Positions 1 through 12,616 of a stretch of DNA of 64,000 bases are shown here, one piece after another. The stretch is taken from assembly GCA_021234155.1 (NCBI GenBank), contig JAJEKV010000017.1, positions 7,665,253 through 7,729,252 on the forward strand, given 5' to 3'. Position 1 is the stretch's first letter. Each line of letters opens with the position of its first letter. This stretch comes from Isoetes taiwanensis (lineage: Eukaryota > Streptophyta > Lycopodiopsida > Isoetales > Isoetaceae). The notes beneath the pieces are model-generated. The model saw nothing but the letters and a program-made list of their open reading frames with translations. It was not told the origin of the DNA and did no database searches. The position numbers and the translations under genes were made by a program.

Positions 1-140
1 AGGAGTGAATCACCTATGGTGCATTGCATATTGTAGTGATGTTCTGGTATATAAGATGTAATGCATAAGATATAGTAATGTATTAATTCGAAAAAAGTAG
101 ATAGCAATATAAAATAACTACTTTAATGTACCTGGAATAC
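1..140. other. AT-rich 3' flank of the DUF7869-type gene
   Basis: Short noncoding stretch downstream of the minus-strand gene that ends at 141. No repeat or gene is seen. The outer end of element 1 is probably to the left of the window. Confidence 0.4.
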
Positions 141-3100
141 TCAAGTTTCTTCTACGTCTTCTGAGGCCTCTTTAGCCAATAGTTCTTGCACCTGGATTCC
201 TACGCTAGCAGGAATCACAACTTGCAATGGCTTTGGTTCAACTAACCAAGCATAATCTATCGTTTTGAGAGGCTGATAACGTGGTCTGTCATTAGGATTC
301 GGCCGCCACTTTTTATGCCAGCAGTCTCGATACTGTTGAGCATATGCAGTGCCTTTCCTAGCCACAGGCTCCCACCAAGACACAAAAACCTCATTATGGG
401 GTCTTGTATAGGATCCTCCTCTGCATATGTTACCCATGTAGGACATGCATCTGCCGGTCTTACAAGCAGAAACATTCCTTTCTGTACATCTTAGTATGGA
501 TCAAATATTTCCACTGCGTTCTTGGGTTTATCCTTAGCAGGTCCAACGAAGGCAGTTGGAGCGTCGTATCGATCGACCTGAATAGATTCAGGCTCGTCAA
601 GCACAACTTGCCTTGTGCGAGGCCAGAAGTTCTGAATTTCTGCATTGCCCGGGGGTACTTCACCTAGAACACGCATCACTTCGCACCAGTAGTCTATGAC
701 CTCGTTCATGTAGGTATTGGACCACGAGTTCACACCAGCCCTGGAGATATTAGCCCAATGCACCATGTACTTTGCAATGGACGACCTCAATGCTCCTATG
801 TCTTTGAGGCTTGCATATGGCTTGACAGTCTTGGACGACCCAATCGGTATCATTGGCAAACCATTGTCATCTGCTTTCCACATCCGAATACCCTTCTCTG
901 GCAACCATTCTCTATGACCAGGTCTCATCTTGTAATACATTACTGGCCACCCATCATTCATGCAAAACTTAAACAATAACGGCTCCAAGTGACTAACCAA
1001 ACTTTTTATCAGGAATGTATCCTTCGACGAAACCCTTCCAATCGAGAACCTCAGTAACAAGATATGGTGTTGGTGCCTTTGTGCTACATTCTCGGAAGAG
1101 TTGCATTAGTTCTGGAAGAGTTAGAGCATCAGACCTACGCATTAACGTTGAATAGTTACCGAATAGTGCATCAATGTCATCATGAGTGTGGCCTACCATC
1201 ATGAAGCCAAGCTGTATCTGATCAAATACACCCAACCACACAAGATAGGATAGATAAGAGAAGAGATATATGTTCTTATTTTGCCCAGCGCAATTGTCTA
1301 CCTGCAAGTATAGTCGCCTAGGTAACATCTTAAAGTGCGAAGGTTGCTTAGGAGGTGCTACAAAGTCTCCCCCAGTGCAATTGCTTTTTTTGGTCCTCAA
1401 CCCCGCACTGTCGAGGGGTGCATTGACCCACATGCCCTCAGGCCGTCCTTGTTCTCTCAAATGGCCCCAATTATCTTCAGAAGTATCCTCTAGTGTTTTG
1501 ATAGCATGATTCAAGGAACCAACATGAAAGTTTGAATCATCCTTCCAAAGGTCGAGTGAGAAATGTCCCAATGCACCTATGCCATGGCCATGCATCAGTG
1601 CTCCAGTCACACTAACTTTCAAGTGTTCACCTCTCCATACTGACTTTGCTAATTTCTCCAGTCTTGGAATCATAGTCTTGTTTTGGTCCATTTTATCATG
1701 TATGATAGTGAGCGCCTGATCCGGTGATCGATGGGACAGAGCTCTCCATGACCAGTACAAGCTCCTACAAGAGATCTGGGCAGTCATGTGTGCCTTCCTT
1801 TCAATCTGCAATTCTCTTCTCTCCCTTGGATCTCTCGTCTTAGCCATTTTCTCTTTTATTACAATACATGTATTGCACTTAGAGAAAGCTATCCTTTTAG
1901 CTATTGCAACCTCGTTGTGATTTACCTTCCACACGTGAAAATGAAGAATGACAGACGTGCTTGCCTGTCATCTCCATCACATTGGCGTTCACCTCACGAA
2001 GAATGTCCTTTTTGGTTAGGACAGAGGGTAGCCTCTTCACATTCTCTCTCACACCTTCAGTACTGATTTTCGATCTGTGGGGCATTGTCTCAGCGTTCTC
2101 ATCTATGTACATAGACAGCACGGCCTTCCCTGCTAGAGTGTGAGACCTCGGTTTTTTCGTGCCCGTGTTACCATGTTCAGCAACTCTGTGACCAGCAAGG
2201 AAAAGTCTTCGCCACTTATAGAAAGTGGACATTGGAATGCCATAGGCTATATGCCATGCTTTCAAACAAACCTGCTTGTTATTTAGCATGAGCATCTTCA
2301 CCTATCCGTTCTCTGAACAAACGTCTAACATATTAAAAACAAATGTGGTCCTGTCTGAAGCAGTCAAGTTCCAAAAGAAGGTACGCATGCACCCAATCTC
2401 CGCTGTTGAGAAGTTTGCGCAGCATCTTCTCATGCAATAAATCGAAGATGTAAAGTTTAAAATGGAAGCTACCGTGATCTTTCTCTGGGCTTTGGTCACA
2501 ACAGCTTTACGTGGAGTCCGTTTCATCATTCTGTACATCCTCTTGGGTGCCTTTTCGACATCAATTTACATGGCATATGGTTCTGCTTCAATGACTGTCT
2601 CTCTGACAGTCTTTATGAGTGTTGACACAGCAACATTGTCTACTAACACCAAGGCATTCGACCACTTCACCAAGTCGTGCAACTGTGGCATCTCAGCACA
2701 AGCTTGACATCTCATTGACGGTTTTTCTGGCATGGGGCATAGCTTCATCAAGGTGGCAGCCAGGAAGTCATCACCTAATCTAGTATCAGCAACTGCTTGA
2801 TTAGGATCGGTAAAGATGATCACACCGAAGCCATAAGGCATATCACAGCATTCATGCAAAAGTGTGCAATTCTTCTCGACAAGTTCTTCCCTAGAGATAC
2901 CCCCATGACGATGTACTGAACCAAACGGAGTCGTGGGATCCTCCAACGACAACCAATTCAGCTTCTTTATCCGTGGCAGTGGAGGGAGGCGGCTTCAAGT
3001 TCAGTCACATCTCTCTCGGGCCACAAAATAAAACTCCCTGTGGACTCTGCAAGTATTGTAATCTCGGGTTCCGGATAAGGCAATGGAATGCTCCCATCAA

Positions 3101-3374
3101 GAATGACTTCCACGGACCTACAAATAAAACCCTCGGGCAAGGGCAAGTTATGGTGCTTTGTGAAGTTGTGTAGACGAGCCTCCCCCACCTTCGTCCCATT
3201 GAATAAAATAGACCTCAATTGGTCCATCCTGTCATGTAAACATAATGGAATGTTGTGAGAAATCGCGGAGGCGATTTCATGGAGCACTATCTGCCAGTGT
3301 TTAGGCGAAACTAATTGCTGCGTTAGATTGCCACCGCGATCTGGTTCAGCACTCACGGTCCACAATAGCGTCAC
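141..3374 (-). pseudogene. DUF7869-type transposon protein, decayed (element 1)
   Basis: A long minus-strand coding region broken into six or seven frames. In order: an N-terminal part (3374-2967, then 2952-2566); a Cys cluster with CMRRCCANFS (about 2440); a YGIPMSTFYKW motif (about 2235); and the diagnostic core with LQVDNCAGQNKN (about 1300) and GFMMVGHTHDDIDALFGN (about 1200). It ends at 141. DNCxGQNKN and VGHTHxDID are hallmarks of DUF7869 proteins, which are repetitive and transposon-associated in ferns, animals and protists; an RNase H-like catalytic fold is my inference. Breaks seen: stop codons at 2566-2568, 2302-2304 and 491-493; frame changes near 2960, 1935, 1000 and 400. Some could be introns, but the in-frame stops favour a pseudogene. 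It diverges from the methyltransferase-like gene at 8.7 kb; palindromes shared by the two 5' regions tie them to one element. Confidence 0.85.
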
Positions 3375-3438
3375 CTACTGACGGTCCAGTACGTGCCATA
3401 AACTCTAAGACTATTGCCTTGAAACGCGACCGCGATCC
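3259..3438. repeat. Two ATCGC-N4-GCG(A/T)T palindromes at the 5' end of the DUF7869 gene
   Basis: 3259-3278 reads GAAATCGC-GGAG-GCGATTTC, a perfect inverted repeat with a 4-nt centre. 3423-3438 is the exact 16-base reverse complement of 8443-8458 in the palindrome cluster ahead of the methyltransferase-like gene. The same bipartite core recurs at 8.3-8.7 and 12.5-12.6 kb, but I do not see it elsewhere in the window. It suggests a dimeric protein-binding site belonging to element 1. Confidence 0.65.
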
Positions 3439-3440
3439 GA

Positions 3441-4700
3441 TTGATCAGAAAGAAACTCCAGATGTGCTGAACTGTCCTAACCTTCTGTACCAAGAATGAA
3501 GTGTTTTAAAAAGGTCCCAACATGTTGCATGTTCTCTAACATGATCAGGCAACGTGCATTTACTTCATGCGGCAAGGAAGTTCATACAAAAACAACAGAC
3601 CTATTACTGACATATAGCAGAATGGAATTATTGTAGACAAACCTATTAAAGGCATAAAACAGGTTGGAATTAATGTAGACAGACCGATTAAGGCATATAA
3701 CAAAGGATTAATTATAGATAGACCTATTGAACGCATAAAACAGTTCATGGTAAAGATCACTGCAATTGAAGATGTGACCGATCAAACTCATGCAACTCAA
3801 ACTCATGCAACAGAAATTTCAGAAGCATATAACAATTCATGGAACAGAACAATGCAATCGAAGGTAAGTGATCTATCCACGAAATGATGCAGAAGAATAC
3901 TACTGTCCCAACAACAAGAACAATGCAACAGTAGTCTGGAATAAGAATGCAAATACCCTATTCAGGCATGCAACAATGCGAGAAACAGATTTCGAACAGT
4001 AAATTTGTATATGCAAATCAAATCATGTAGTGGACATCGATTCTTGCCTGTATTGGCCACTTATATGTTGATCAGATGCAAAATATTGTAGAGCACCAGC
4101 AGCCGCCTCCCTTGCGCCTCTGCAGAAATCTCCCGAGCGCCTGAGCTAGTAATTCACTGTGAAATTGCTTGGAATGAGTTGCTTGGGCGGGGAAATTTGA
4201 TTTGGCTTGGGCGGGGCGGGGAAATTTGATTTCGAAATTCAAATCAATGTCCTGTTATTAGCGCCATAATTAGAAGGACACTTACTGTCGCAGTCATCGT
4301 ACATTAAGTTCAAGGCACATTCGGACGACCGTACGCCTTGGTTCGTCAAACTTTTTAAAAACAAGCAGCAAATTTCCTACAATTCTCAAATCAGCCTGCT
4401 AATCACAAAAGTTAGCCTACAATTTCCTACAATCTTAATGGGTACCAGAAAATTTCCTGCAGCATATGTTTTAGCCGGAAATCAAAATTAATTTTCATTA
4501 ATTGCACACCAATATAGAAAAATCAGATACAGTGGACATCATTCTAAATACTCAATACTCATCATTTTAAATACTTTAAGACAACTTTAAGACAAAAGGA
4601 TTCAACATTGTTGATCAGGTTAAGTCTTCATCATTATCATCAGTGTCCTTGTTTTCTTCAATTGTGCGAGTTCGTTTTGAACTTCGAAGCTCGAAATAAA
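3441..4700. other. Noncoding region with 42-bp tandem repeat
   Basis: No gene recognised. 3599-3760 holds four imperfect copies of a unit beginning ACCTATT, at 3599, 3641, 3683 and 3722 (spacing 42, 42 and 39). A duplicated CTTGGGCGGGG / GGGAAATTTGATTT block lies at 4186-4235. The region separates the element 1 promoter side from the inserted hAT element, whose exact left end I could not place. Confidence 0.5.
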
Positions 4701-6970
4701 TATGTCGATATACTTAGCCTTAGATCTCCATATACTAATAGAGTCTTCAAAATCAAACTCATTAGCAAACTTTTCCATGGATGGCCCTTCGATTGCAACC
4801 CTTAGAAGAGTGTCTACACTTACTACTTTTCAGTGGGATTCCTCAGTACTTGTCTTTAATATGGTTCATTTGGCTGAAACCCCTCTCACAAATTGTTTGT
4901 ACTTGCACATTGAACCATGGCTACTTGCTGCTAGCTTTGACATTTCAGCATATTTATCCTCCCTATAAAATTTTTCGAAAGGATAATTGACCAAGTATCC
5001 ATGAAATTCTTACCTTGCCATTCTGTACTAGCTTGGATCTTGAACTTTCTATATTCCATTACAATTTACCGGCATCTATAATGGCATCAATCTTAACACC
5101 CTCCACATGCCGAGGCTCTCCATAAAATTTCAGCAAATCATTCATCTCTTTTTTTATAATAAGATTCAAAATCGCCTTTGCTTGCTTTGGAATGTGAGCT
5201 GGTGTAAGAACCTTTAAAGCATGAAAGAATATCTCGCTCAAAAAATTTCATCTAAAGCATCTAAAACACGTTGAGCAAATTATTTTTGAAACTCAATTGC
5301 TTCAAACAAATCCTCACCATCAATACTTCGATTCATTTGAATGCTGCGATACATGTCTCCTTTGACCACACCTCTAAGAGCTGCAAGCTGCCCATTTGGA
5401 CCTCCAAATTCTGGAATCACAAGGTATCCTTTGCTGTCATAAAAAACCCATTTAAATCTAATGCTGCTGTTTCATTCAAAAAGTCCATCTCAATTTGTAC
5501 CTTTGTTGGATTTACAAGGCTTGATATCATTGTAGCATCCACATAATCTCTTTGAAAATCCGCACTCAAGAGAGTTAAATGCCTCAAAATATCAGCCAAG
5601 AAATGCAATGTATATACAATCTTAAACTCCCTTAATTCATCAAACAACCAAGATGAATTTTGTTGAAGCGCCTCCATCACGGGCTCAAATACCTCACACA
5701 ATTTATGGATAGCATGGTGTCTACTCAACCACCTTGTATTTGAAATGCTTTCAAGTCTAAGGGTAGAATAGGCTAGTTCCTTTCTAAATCTAAAAAAAGC
5801 TTACCTCTTAGGTCAGCTGGCTGAAAAATAAGACGCCGGCCCCATTTACCAAATGTATCAATCTTCTGACTTAGCTCCTTGCAGCTTGCATGTTTACCTA
5901 CAGACTCCACACACAAGTTGGTCCGATGTGCAACACAATGTATGGATGTCAAGTATGGTTGTTTCTTCTTCAACCTTTGCCACCCCAGTCCTACGTCCAA
6001 CCATAACAGATGCTCCATCTGAACCAAAACCCATCATTTTTGCATGTCCAATTTGCCTTCATCTAGTCTCTTCACTATGGCGTGTTATTATTCTTGCCGT
6101 GATCGCTTCATCTAAATGCAACAGACCTAGAAATGCTCGTCTTGGCTGAAAGTCATCAAGGTAATTTGCATACAAAATAAGGGTCTTTGTCACACTAACA
6201 TCAATAGACTCATCCACCATGACTCCAAACCATGGACTTAATTTTATCTTTTCAAAGATTTTTGTTTCTAATGATGCACTCATACATTTTAAAAATCTGC
6301 TGCAAGCTTTGTCATCATTATAAAAAGTGGAAACATCAACACCAACAGCCCTGAGAAGATGCAAAAGACCACCAATTTTTCGATATGCTAAATCTTCTTT
6401 TCCAATAAAATACGCTGCCATGAACAAAGTGAGCACTTGTTTATCTATAGAGTGCATCTTTTGTTTATCAACTTTCAAGAGTGAGTCTTTTCCTCCTCCT
6501 TTCATCACCCATCTTGCATGCTTATGTTGGTCACTCTCAGCATGCTCCCTAAACGCAGAAGTCCTTAAGTTAGTTGCACCTTCTTTCCCAAATGCACTTC
6601 TACATTTAGGGTCTTGTTGACAATAGATACAAAATGCTCTCCCAACATCATAATTAAAGCGTAGCCAATCATGATCATCTAACCAGCATTCTCTCCATAT
6701 TTTTCTTGCTTGTGTTATCCTCTCATGCTCAACATTCAACTCTCTTGTACGATCTGCCACACCATCAGCAAACTTTGTGCTCTCATCCATAATATCATTA
6801 TCATTCAATTCATTTTGCTTATCACATGAGGGGGTCTTGTGAAAACCGTGCATTTGTAAAATAGATTGCTGGTTGGTTTGCTTTCTGGAGCTACTTCTAG
6901 AACTCTTAGGGGCCATTGAATGTCTCCTAAAATCAAACAGAGCAAGTATTGTTAATAAGGAATGTAACAT
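4700..6970 (-). pseudogene. hAT-superfamily transposase (TTF-type zinc finger), degenerate
   Basis: The best start is the ATG at 6916 (MAPKSSRSS). The first frame (to 6059) has a TTF/BED-like finger, CIYCQQD followed about 30 residues later by FREHAESDQHKHA, then WFGVMVDESIDVS, the first conserved block of KIAA1586/ZMYM-like hAT proteins. The frame then shifts within the GSDGAS block (about 6010). The next piece (6027-5773) has HCVAHRTNLCVE, a typical hAT motif. Further pieces lie at 5728-5417 and 5241-5059. A degenerate hAT dimerisation motif (CERGFSQMNHIK) can be read near 4880. The role is cut-and-paste transposition; this copy has several frame breaks and is inactive. It sits between the two divergent genes of element 1, so it is probably a later insertion. 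Its terminal repeats were not identified. Confidence 0.85.
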
Positions 6971-7055
6971 AATTTAAAAAAAATGCTCTAAAACTGATTG
7001 CATTCAGCATTTTACATCTTAAAAAATAAAAAATAAAACACACACACATATAAAG

Positions 7056-7305
7056 GCCACTTTAACATACCTTGAAGAAAGGCTCTCTTGTACAGTTTAG
7101 ATTGAGTTGAAGCTGCTCTGTTGATGCTGTTAGAGGTGTAGAAAAGCTTTAAAAACAGTAATTCCTTGGATATTAGTATATTTGGCACTTTAACATACCT
7201 TGAACAAAAGATGAGATTGGCTCTTTTGTACAGTTTAGATTGATTAAAGCACCTCACTTGATGCTGTTGGAGGTGTAAAAAGGATTAGAAAACAGTAACT
7301 CCTTA
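7056..7305. repeat. Imperfect tandem duplication (~130 bp x 2)
   Basis: CACTTTAACATACCTTGAA followed by TTGTACAGTTTAGATTGA, GATGCTGTTRGAGGTGTA and AACAGTAAYTCCTT occurs at 7056-7167 and again at 7190-7304. It lies just upstream of the hAT coding region and may be its 5' untranslated or promoter part. Confidence 0.7.
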
Positions 7306-8293
7306 TGCAATAAGAAGATTAGATGGAGTATACATACCTTTCCAAGCAGCTTCAATAATAAGAAACAGAGCAAGCAAACATCTCTGAGCCCTCTTCACTC
7401 TCAACAGCAGCAAATGGCGCTCTAAAAATGAAACCCAAAAAACGTATGGCTTTCCCTCCATTTCAAGGCCAAGGGCCTTCATGACTGACGGCTGATGAGC
7501 AGCTGGCGTGGCGGATCTTATTGCAAGCAGGGCAGGGTGGAAGCCGAAGAAGAAGAAGCCGTAATTGATGGGATATGGGGCCGGATCGCCGGATCGGATA
7601 TGGCCGCCGTCCAAGCAACGAAACAAAAATACTTAAAATACCTAGGTAAAAAAAACCCTTTATATGTGTACCCGTAGCTTTTCCGGACGTTTGCAAATTG
7701 TGTTGCAAATTTTCCGGCTCTTTTTTTTCCAGTCGACAATATTCCGTTTAACACAACATTTTGTTCGGAAGGGCTTCCGACAAATTTGTGGACAGCATGC
7801 AAATTTTCAATTTTGTCCGAAGGTTTGATGGACTTCCTCGGACTTTGCCGAACCAAGCCGTACGCTGCCCCTGTCTGACGGGAATTTTCTGTTTGACTGG
7901 GTACTATCTTTTCACCCATAAGTTTATGCCAACTGCGGTTATGTCAGACGCATTTATGTCAGGACATTAAAGACAGGGTATTAAGTACGATGCCTTAATG
8001 CAGTCCGCTGGCGGAATTAAATGCGCACGTGCGAGTCTGACACGTGCAATTATGACGTGCAATTAAGACCGGGCATTTATGGCGGGACATTTATGGCGGG
8101 CGGCTCCAGCCTATATTAAGCGCATTTCGCGATTTTTTTAGTTAAAGTTTCTTTGCGCCACAAAAAAACTTAGCGCCTTCGTAAGAAATCCAGCGCCTTC
8201 ATGTCTCGATCAGCCGCCCTTAAAGAAGGTAATTTCCGCGCTTTTTTTCAGCACTAGTCCATTGACACCATTTGGTTCTTAAAATTTCAATGA
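7306..8293. other. Noncoding region between hAT and palindrome cluster
   Basis: No gene recognised. Near 8050-8100 a short direct repeat, GCATTTATGGCGGG / ACATTTATGGCGGG, is seen. The stretch probably contains the right end of the hAT element and the promoter side of the methyltransferase-like gene. Confidence 0.4.
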
Positions 8294-8680
8294 AAAGAGC
8301 TCGACAGGATCGCGATGGCGATCTTGTCGATCTCTTTTCTATTAGTTTGACGTTTATAGTGCTCAAGGGAATCGCGGCCGCGTTCCTTGCCTGCATTTTA
8401 TGGAAATGTTCAATTGCACTTGCTTGTTTGCATTGCTTGCAAGGATCGCGGTCGCGTTCCTTGCCTGCATTTTTTTGAAATATTTAATTGCACTTCTTTC
8501 TTTGCATTGCTTGCAAGGATCGCGATCGCGTTCCTTCCCAGCACTCGTGTTAAAATGTTTACTTGCATATCTCTTCATGGAATAGAGGTTTTAAGTGTCC
8601 TCAGTTATCGCGGCCGCGATTTCTCTGAGGGGTTCATTTATAACAATATCGCTTGCAAAGATTGCGGTCGCGTTCCTTAG
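8294..8680. repeat. Cluster of six GC-rich palindromes
   Basis: Six inverted repeats share the plan ATCGC-N4-GCG(A/T)T. They are centred near 8315 (near-perfect over about 44 bp, arms TCGACA/TGTCGA), 8377, 8451, 8525, 8613 and 8667. Three sit in a 74-bp tandem unit (centres 8377, 8451, 8525). The cluster lies immediately upstream of the methyltransferase-like gene. The same motif occurs at 3.26 and 3.43 kb and at 12.49 and 12.60 kb. Confidence 0.8.
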
Positions 8681-8698
8681 AGGCTCTTTTGTTTTGAG

Positions 8699-11600
8699 AT
8701 GTTTATTGACATCTTTCATCACCTTCATGCAGCACTTGACCTCTTTCGAGGTCCAAATGTTGAACCCATGCGAATAGTAACTCCCGACAAAAGTCGGAAG
8801 TGGTGCATGGAGATTGCCCAAGCGATACCGCATATCAAAGGGGACCGCAGGAAGGACCTCTGCCTCTTCTTCAGGACAGGTAAGGGCCCAAATGACTTCG
8901 AACAGTTGGGCATCATCGTAGCCATGTGGAGGGTACGAAGAATAATGTCCAGGATGCCGCTATATGTAGCGTTGAGGACACGCAGCAGTTGCAGTTTGTG
9001 GAGTACATCCTGAGATGGAAGAACTACGACCCGTCCATCATGGTCGCAAACAAGAAAGCAACCGAACAAAGCCGACTGGTGGCAAAGGTGTACTTAACTA
9101 GTGCAAAGGGCTATGGTTGGATTCTACCATCATATGATTCTTTGTCTCTCTCTGGTATTAAGTGCAACAAAGATCTTCTTGTCGGCTTCAGCAAGTGCAG
9201 AAAGGGATTGTCAACAGATAAAAAGCCTCCTTCTTGTGCCTTAAAGGCTACTAGGGACAACAAGCTACCCTCGCGTATGAATACTAACTGGTTGCGTGCA
9301 GTTGCTAAGAAAAGGACTGTTGCTCCATTGGCTGCAGTTGGTGAATCATCTGCACCGAAGGATCCAGTTATGACCTGCTCAGCTAATCCAATATCTTCAG
9401 CAGTTGTAGATCCTACTGCTCCGAAATTGCTCATGCCTCCTCCTATAGTACATTCTCTTTGAAAAAGGAGAAACCCGATTAAAAAGAAATCAAATATTTT
9501 CAAGATTAAACTTGGAAGTTAAATGTAGATGATAAGAGCCAGCCTTCTACATCATCTACACCTACCTCATCAGTGTCCCAACTGCCACATCAAGTGCAAT
9601 AACTTGGCCTTCTGATACTCGTATGCCTAAGGAACTCAAGTTCAACCCTGCTGAAGAAAAAAAACTTGCAGAACAAACAGCACAAAAACTCGAAGGGTTT
9701 AGAAAATTTTATCCTATGGGGTGAATTGGTTCACAAAAGTAAGTATCTTCGATTGGTGAGGGCGACTCCAGCTACAATGGCCTTACCCATTTCGTTCTAA
9801 CGACCATGTGCAAACTCTAATAAGGAGCTTTAAGAAGTGCCCTCTGGGAGGTTCTTACACGGCGGATGTTGTGCCTTTTGACCCCATCACAAAGTAAGTA
9901 CTTTGTATACATACATTACTTGTGATGTATTAAATTACTAAATTATTTTGTTTCGCTAAAAATAATAACTTGGTCGAGACACGAGGAGCTTGAAACAAAA
10001 CATTCTACATTATTTAAAACCCGCGGCATTTTTGCTGCTTTCGGATCCTTTATTTCTGTTATGGGCGACATTGAACAACGATGGAATTTGCAAAGTTTAC
10101 GCCAAGAGAAGAAACACGGGTGCTCAATAGAAACTGTCGAGCAGGGAATATATTCAATTATCCATTCAATGCAACGACATAATTGCGGATAATCGTTTAT
10201 AGAGAGCCAATTGTGGAGAAGCTTCAACAAATTGCATAATCGGACAAGGCTTTGGTTGTCCTCCACGGGGACCAACGCACACCTGCGGTGTCATCGGCTT
10301 GGAAGGTTAGCCTATTCATTTCTTCTTTGAAACAGTCGCGACCAGCGATCCTAACGAAAGCATTTCATTGCGAGGATTTTGTTGAGGTGGCCACTACTAC
10401 ATTGAAGGTCAAAGAACTTAAAGACGGTTTCTATTTATGCACTACCAGAACCATGGGCAAAGTTCATGGAAGTTGTAAATAAGTGGGCAACCCGGGAAGC
10501 TATCGGATGATCATGGAGAACGCCGGAGAAGCCCACGAAAGATTTTTTTTAATAAAACATTTCTCGGTACCTTCCATTGGCATGAACAATGCGAGGTAGC
10601 CCGGCTTATGGATGAGATTCTTTTGGGAAAGACATATTTAAAGGTGCAACTGGTTATCTGCGGCGGGGCATGATATTAGCGGAGGGCCTTAGACATAAGA
10701 ACTCGACTTTGATGCACCGTGAGGTACTATCCTATGCCAATTGCTTGCTAGATAAAAAATATGGCTGACATGGAGGAGCTTGTGGCAGTATTCCCTGAAC
10801 TCAATGAAGAGAGGCTACTTGATATAGCAGGTATGGATTTTGATTATATCAAGGCCAACTATTACAAGGATCACGTCCAGGGAAATCTTCCCACTGTTTT
10901 CCTAGAAGCTATACTAGCTATACTCAAACCCGAAGAAGCAAGGAAACAGAAAGAAAAGATGAATATTGTGAAAGCAGTAACAAAATCTGGTGTTCTTGTG
11001 CGGGGGCAAGTATCGGAAAATGCTACCATGGTTTTTATTGATATCTTGCTTGATTTCGATCAGTATGGGAAGTAAAAAAATACACGGATCTTTTCAGCAG
11101 GATTGCAAGCATGACAACTGCAAAGGTGTATTACATCGTCATGCTCTTGAGATCAGTTCATTTGCCAAACTGCTTGTACAGCCAAAGTCAAATCCAGGGG
11201 AGTTCGCATGTCTCCACGGGTGCTTATGAAGAACAGGGCTGGGTTAGCAAGAAAATGATAAAAAGAATTTCAATACCTACGTCACCCATGTGACGATCAA
11301 TAGAAGTAAGGCGTATCTTGCACGTGGCAACCCGGGGTTGGAGCTGCGTCTAACTTCGGGGACCAATGCACCAAGAGGCACACCTCTACCAAAGTATCCA
11401 ATCACGAGTAATGAGGAGGTGGGCGCCAAAACAAAGAAAAAGTATCAGGAATACTTCACAGGTAAGCCAAAGTTATCATGGGCAGCTATGGAAGGGGATT
11501 TTGGCCAGGCTAAAACGTCGTATATTTATGCCATGGTCAAGGAGTTGGTTCCCGATGATGGAGCTGTTCTTGACTTCTTTTCTGCGGGGATTGCTTCTAG

Positions 11601-12304
11601 AGTGGCTCTGATGCAAAGGAAATGTAGCGTTTCCTTGGAGTATGACGACAAAGGTCTCAGAGGTTTTGAGATCGTTCTTGAGACCTTGAGAAAATGACAA
11701 GGCCAAACTGTGAAGCAGAAGAAGAGGAACAGAAAGAAGTCCCTGATGCAGGAGATGTGCCAAACATCAAAATAACTCAATCGACCGATCTGAGTAACAT
11801 GGAAACAATCCTGGACCAGTTAGATCAGAAAGGTTTTGAAGAGAGGCTACAGGGAGACACCTGGCTCGCTAGAGAAGACGGAAAAAGGACTTCTGGCGCA
11901 CTTGATAAGACATTTGAAAAGCTCGAGTCTTGAACCGAAATTTGAAATGGCAATGCCATTAATAACTGGTATGATCAATAAACAATCATCCCAGTTTGAA
12001 TACGTGGGTACCTCTGAATCCGACAGTCAGTTTGAAGACCCAGAAAATATAGAAGGAAGCAAGAGAAGGAAATTACTAGATAATCCTGAATTCGCTAGTG
12101 AGCTACGGGGGGGATTGTTGGATACCACGGTTAACGTAGGCGTGTCAGGATATCGCCAATGCAATGGAAGTAGAAATTCCTTCGGTTACAGGATATTTGG
12201 AAATGAATCTCTCACAAGCCCTTGCCTTAGGTAAGGCACATGCAGATAGAATGGCCAAGGATCTTGGCATTATTCCAGATTCTGTGAAAGAGACTCAAGA
12301 TTAG
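8699..12304 (+). pseudogene. ParB-like / beta-class amino-methyltransferase gene, degenerate (element 1)
   Basis: Plus-strand coding pieces in changing frames. 8699-9460 is an N-terminal part of unknown fold (frame change near 8935). About 9805-9894 ends at a GT donor and aligns by eye with the ParB-like part of the 44.4-kb gene; 10215-10305 has ALVVLHGDQRTPAVSSAW, resembling the ParB box II. 10761-11073 leads to a degenerate motif IV (DFDQYG, about 11060). 11290-11697 has AVLDFFSAGIASRVAL, matching the position and shape of the FxGxGT motif I, preceded by a motif-X-like stretch. An acidic C-terminal tail (11694-12304) ends ...SVKETQD-stop. The order motif IV, target recognition, X, I is that of beta-class N4-cytosine/N6-adenine methyltransferases. 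Catalytic motifs are poor (DQYG for DPPY, FSAGIA for FxGxGT), so it is likely inactive. Identification rests mostly on similarity to the better copy at 43.5-47.6 kb. Confidence 0.6.
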
Positions 12305-12485
12305 TGAAGTTTTCTGGCTTTTATGGATGTTGAAGATCATGTAAAGTCTAGGAAATATTATAAAAGACTTCTGCTTTTTTGAGATTGTGTATATTTTCTT
12401 ACATTGTTTTACTGATTAGAAATACTGACCTTGTGTATTATTATCCGAAAGTTGTGTATTCATATCCGAAAAGTATTACTGAAAT

Positions 12486-12616
12486 TGTCGGGAAGATCGC
12501 CATCGCGATCTTCTCGACATGTTTAGTAATATGGGAATGATATTAAACTCCTCCCATAAAGCTTGCACTGAGCTATCACGCCTTGTTTATCTGCTCAAAA
12601 ACATCGCCATGGCGAT
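12486..12616. repeat. Two palindromes downstream of the methyltransferase-like gene
   Basis: 12486-12519 is an inverted repeat with arms TGTCGGGAAGATCGC and GCGATCTTCTCGACA and centre CATC. It is the inverse counterpart of the palindrome at 8301-8330. 12603-12616 is the perfect palindrome ATCGCCATGGCGAT. Both keep the ATCGC-N4-GCGAT plan, so the motif brackets the gene. Confidence 0.75.
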
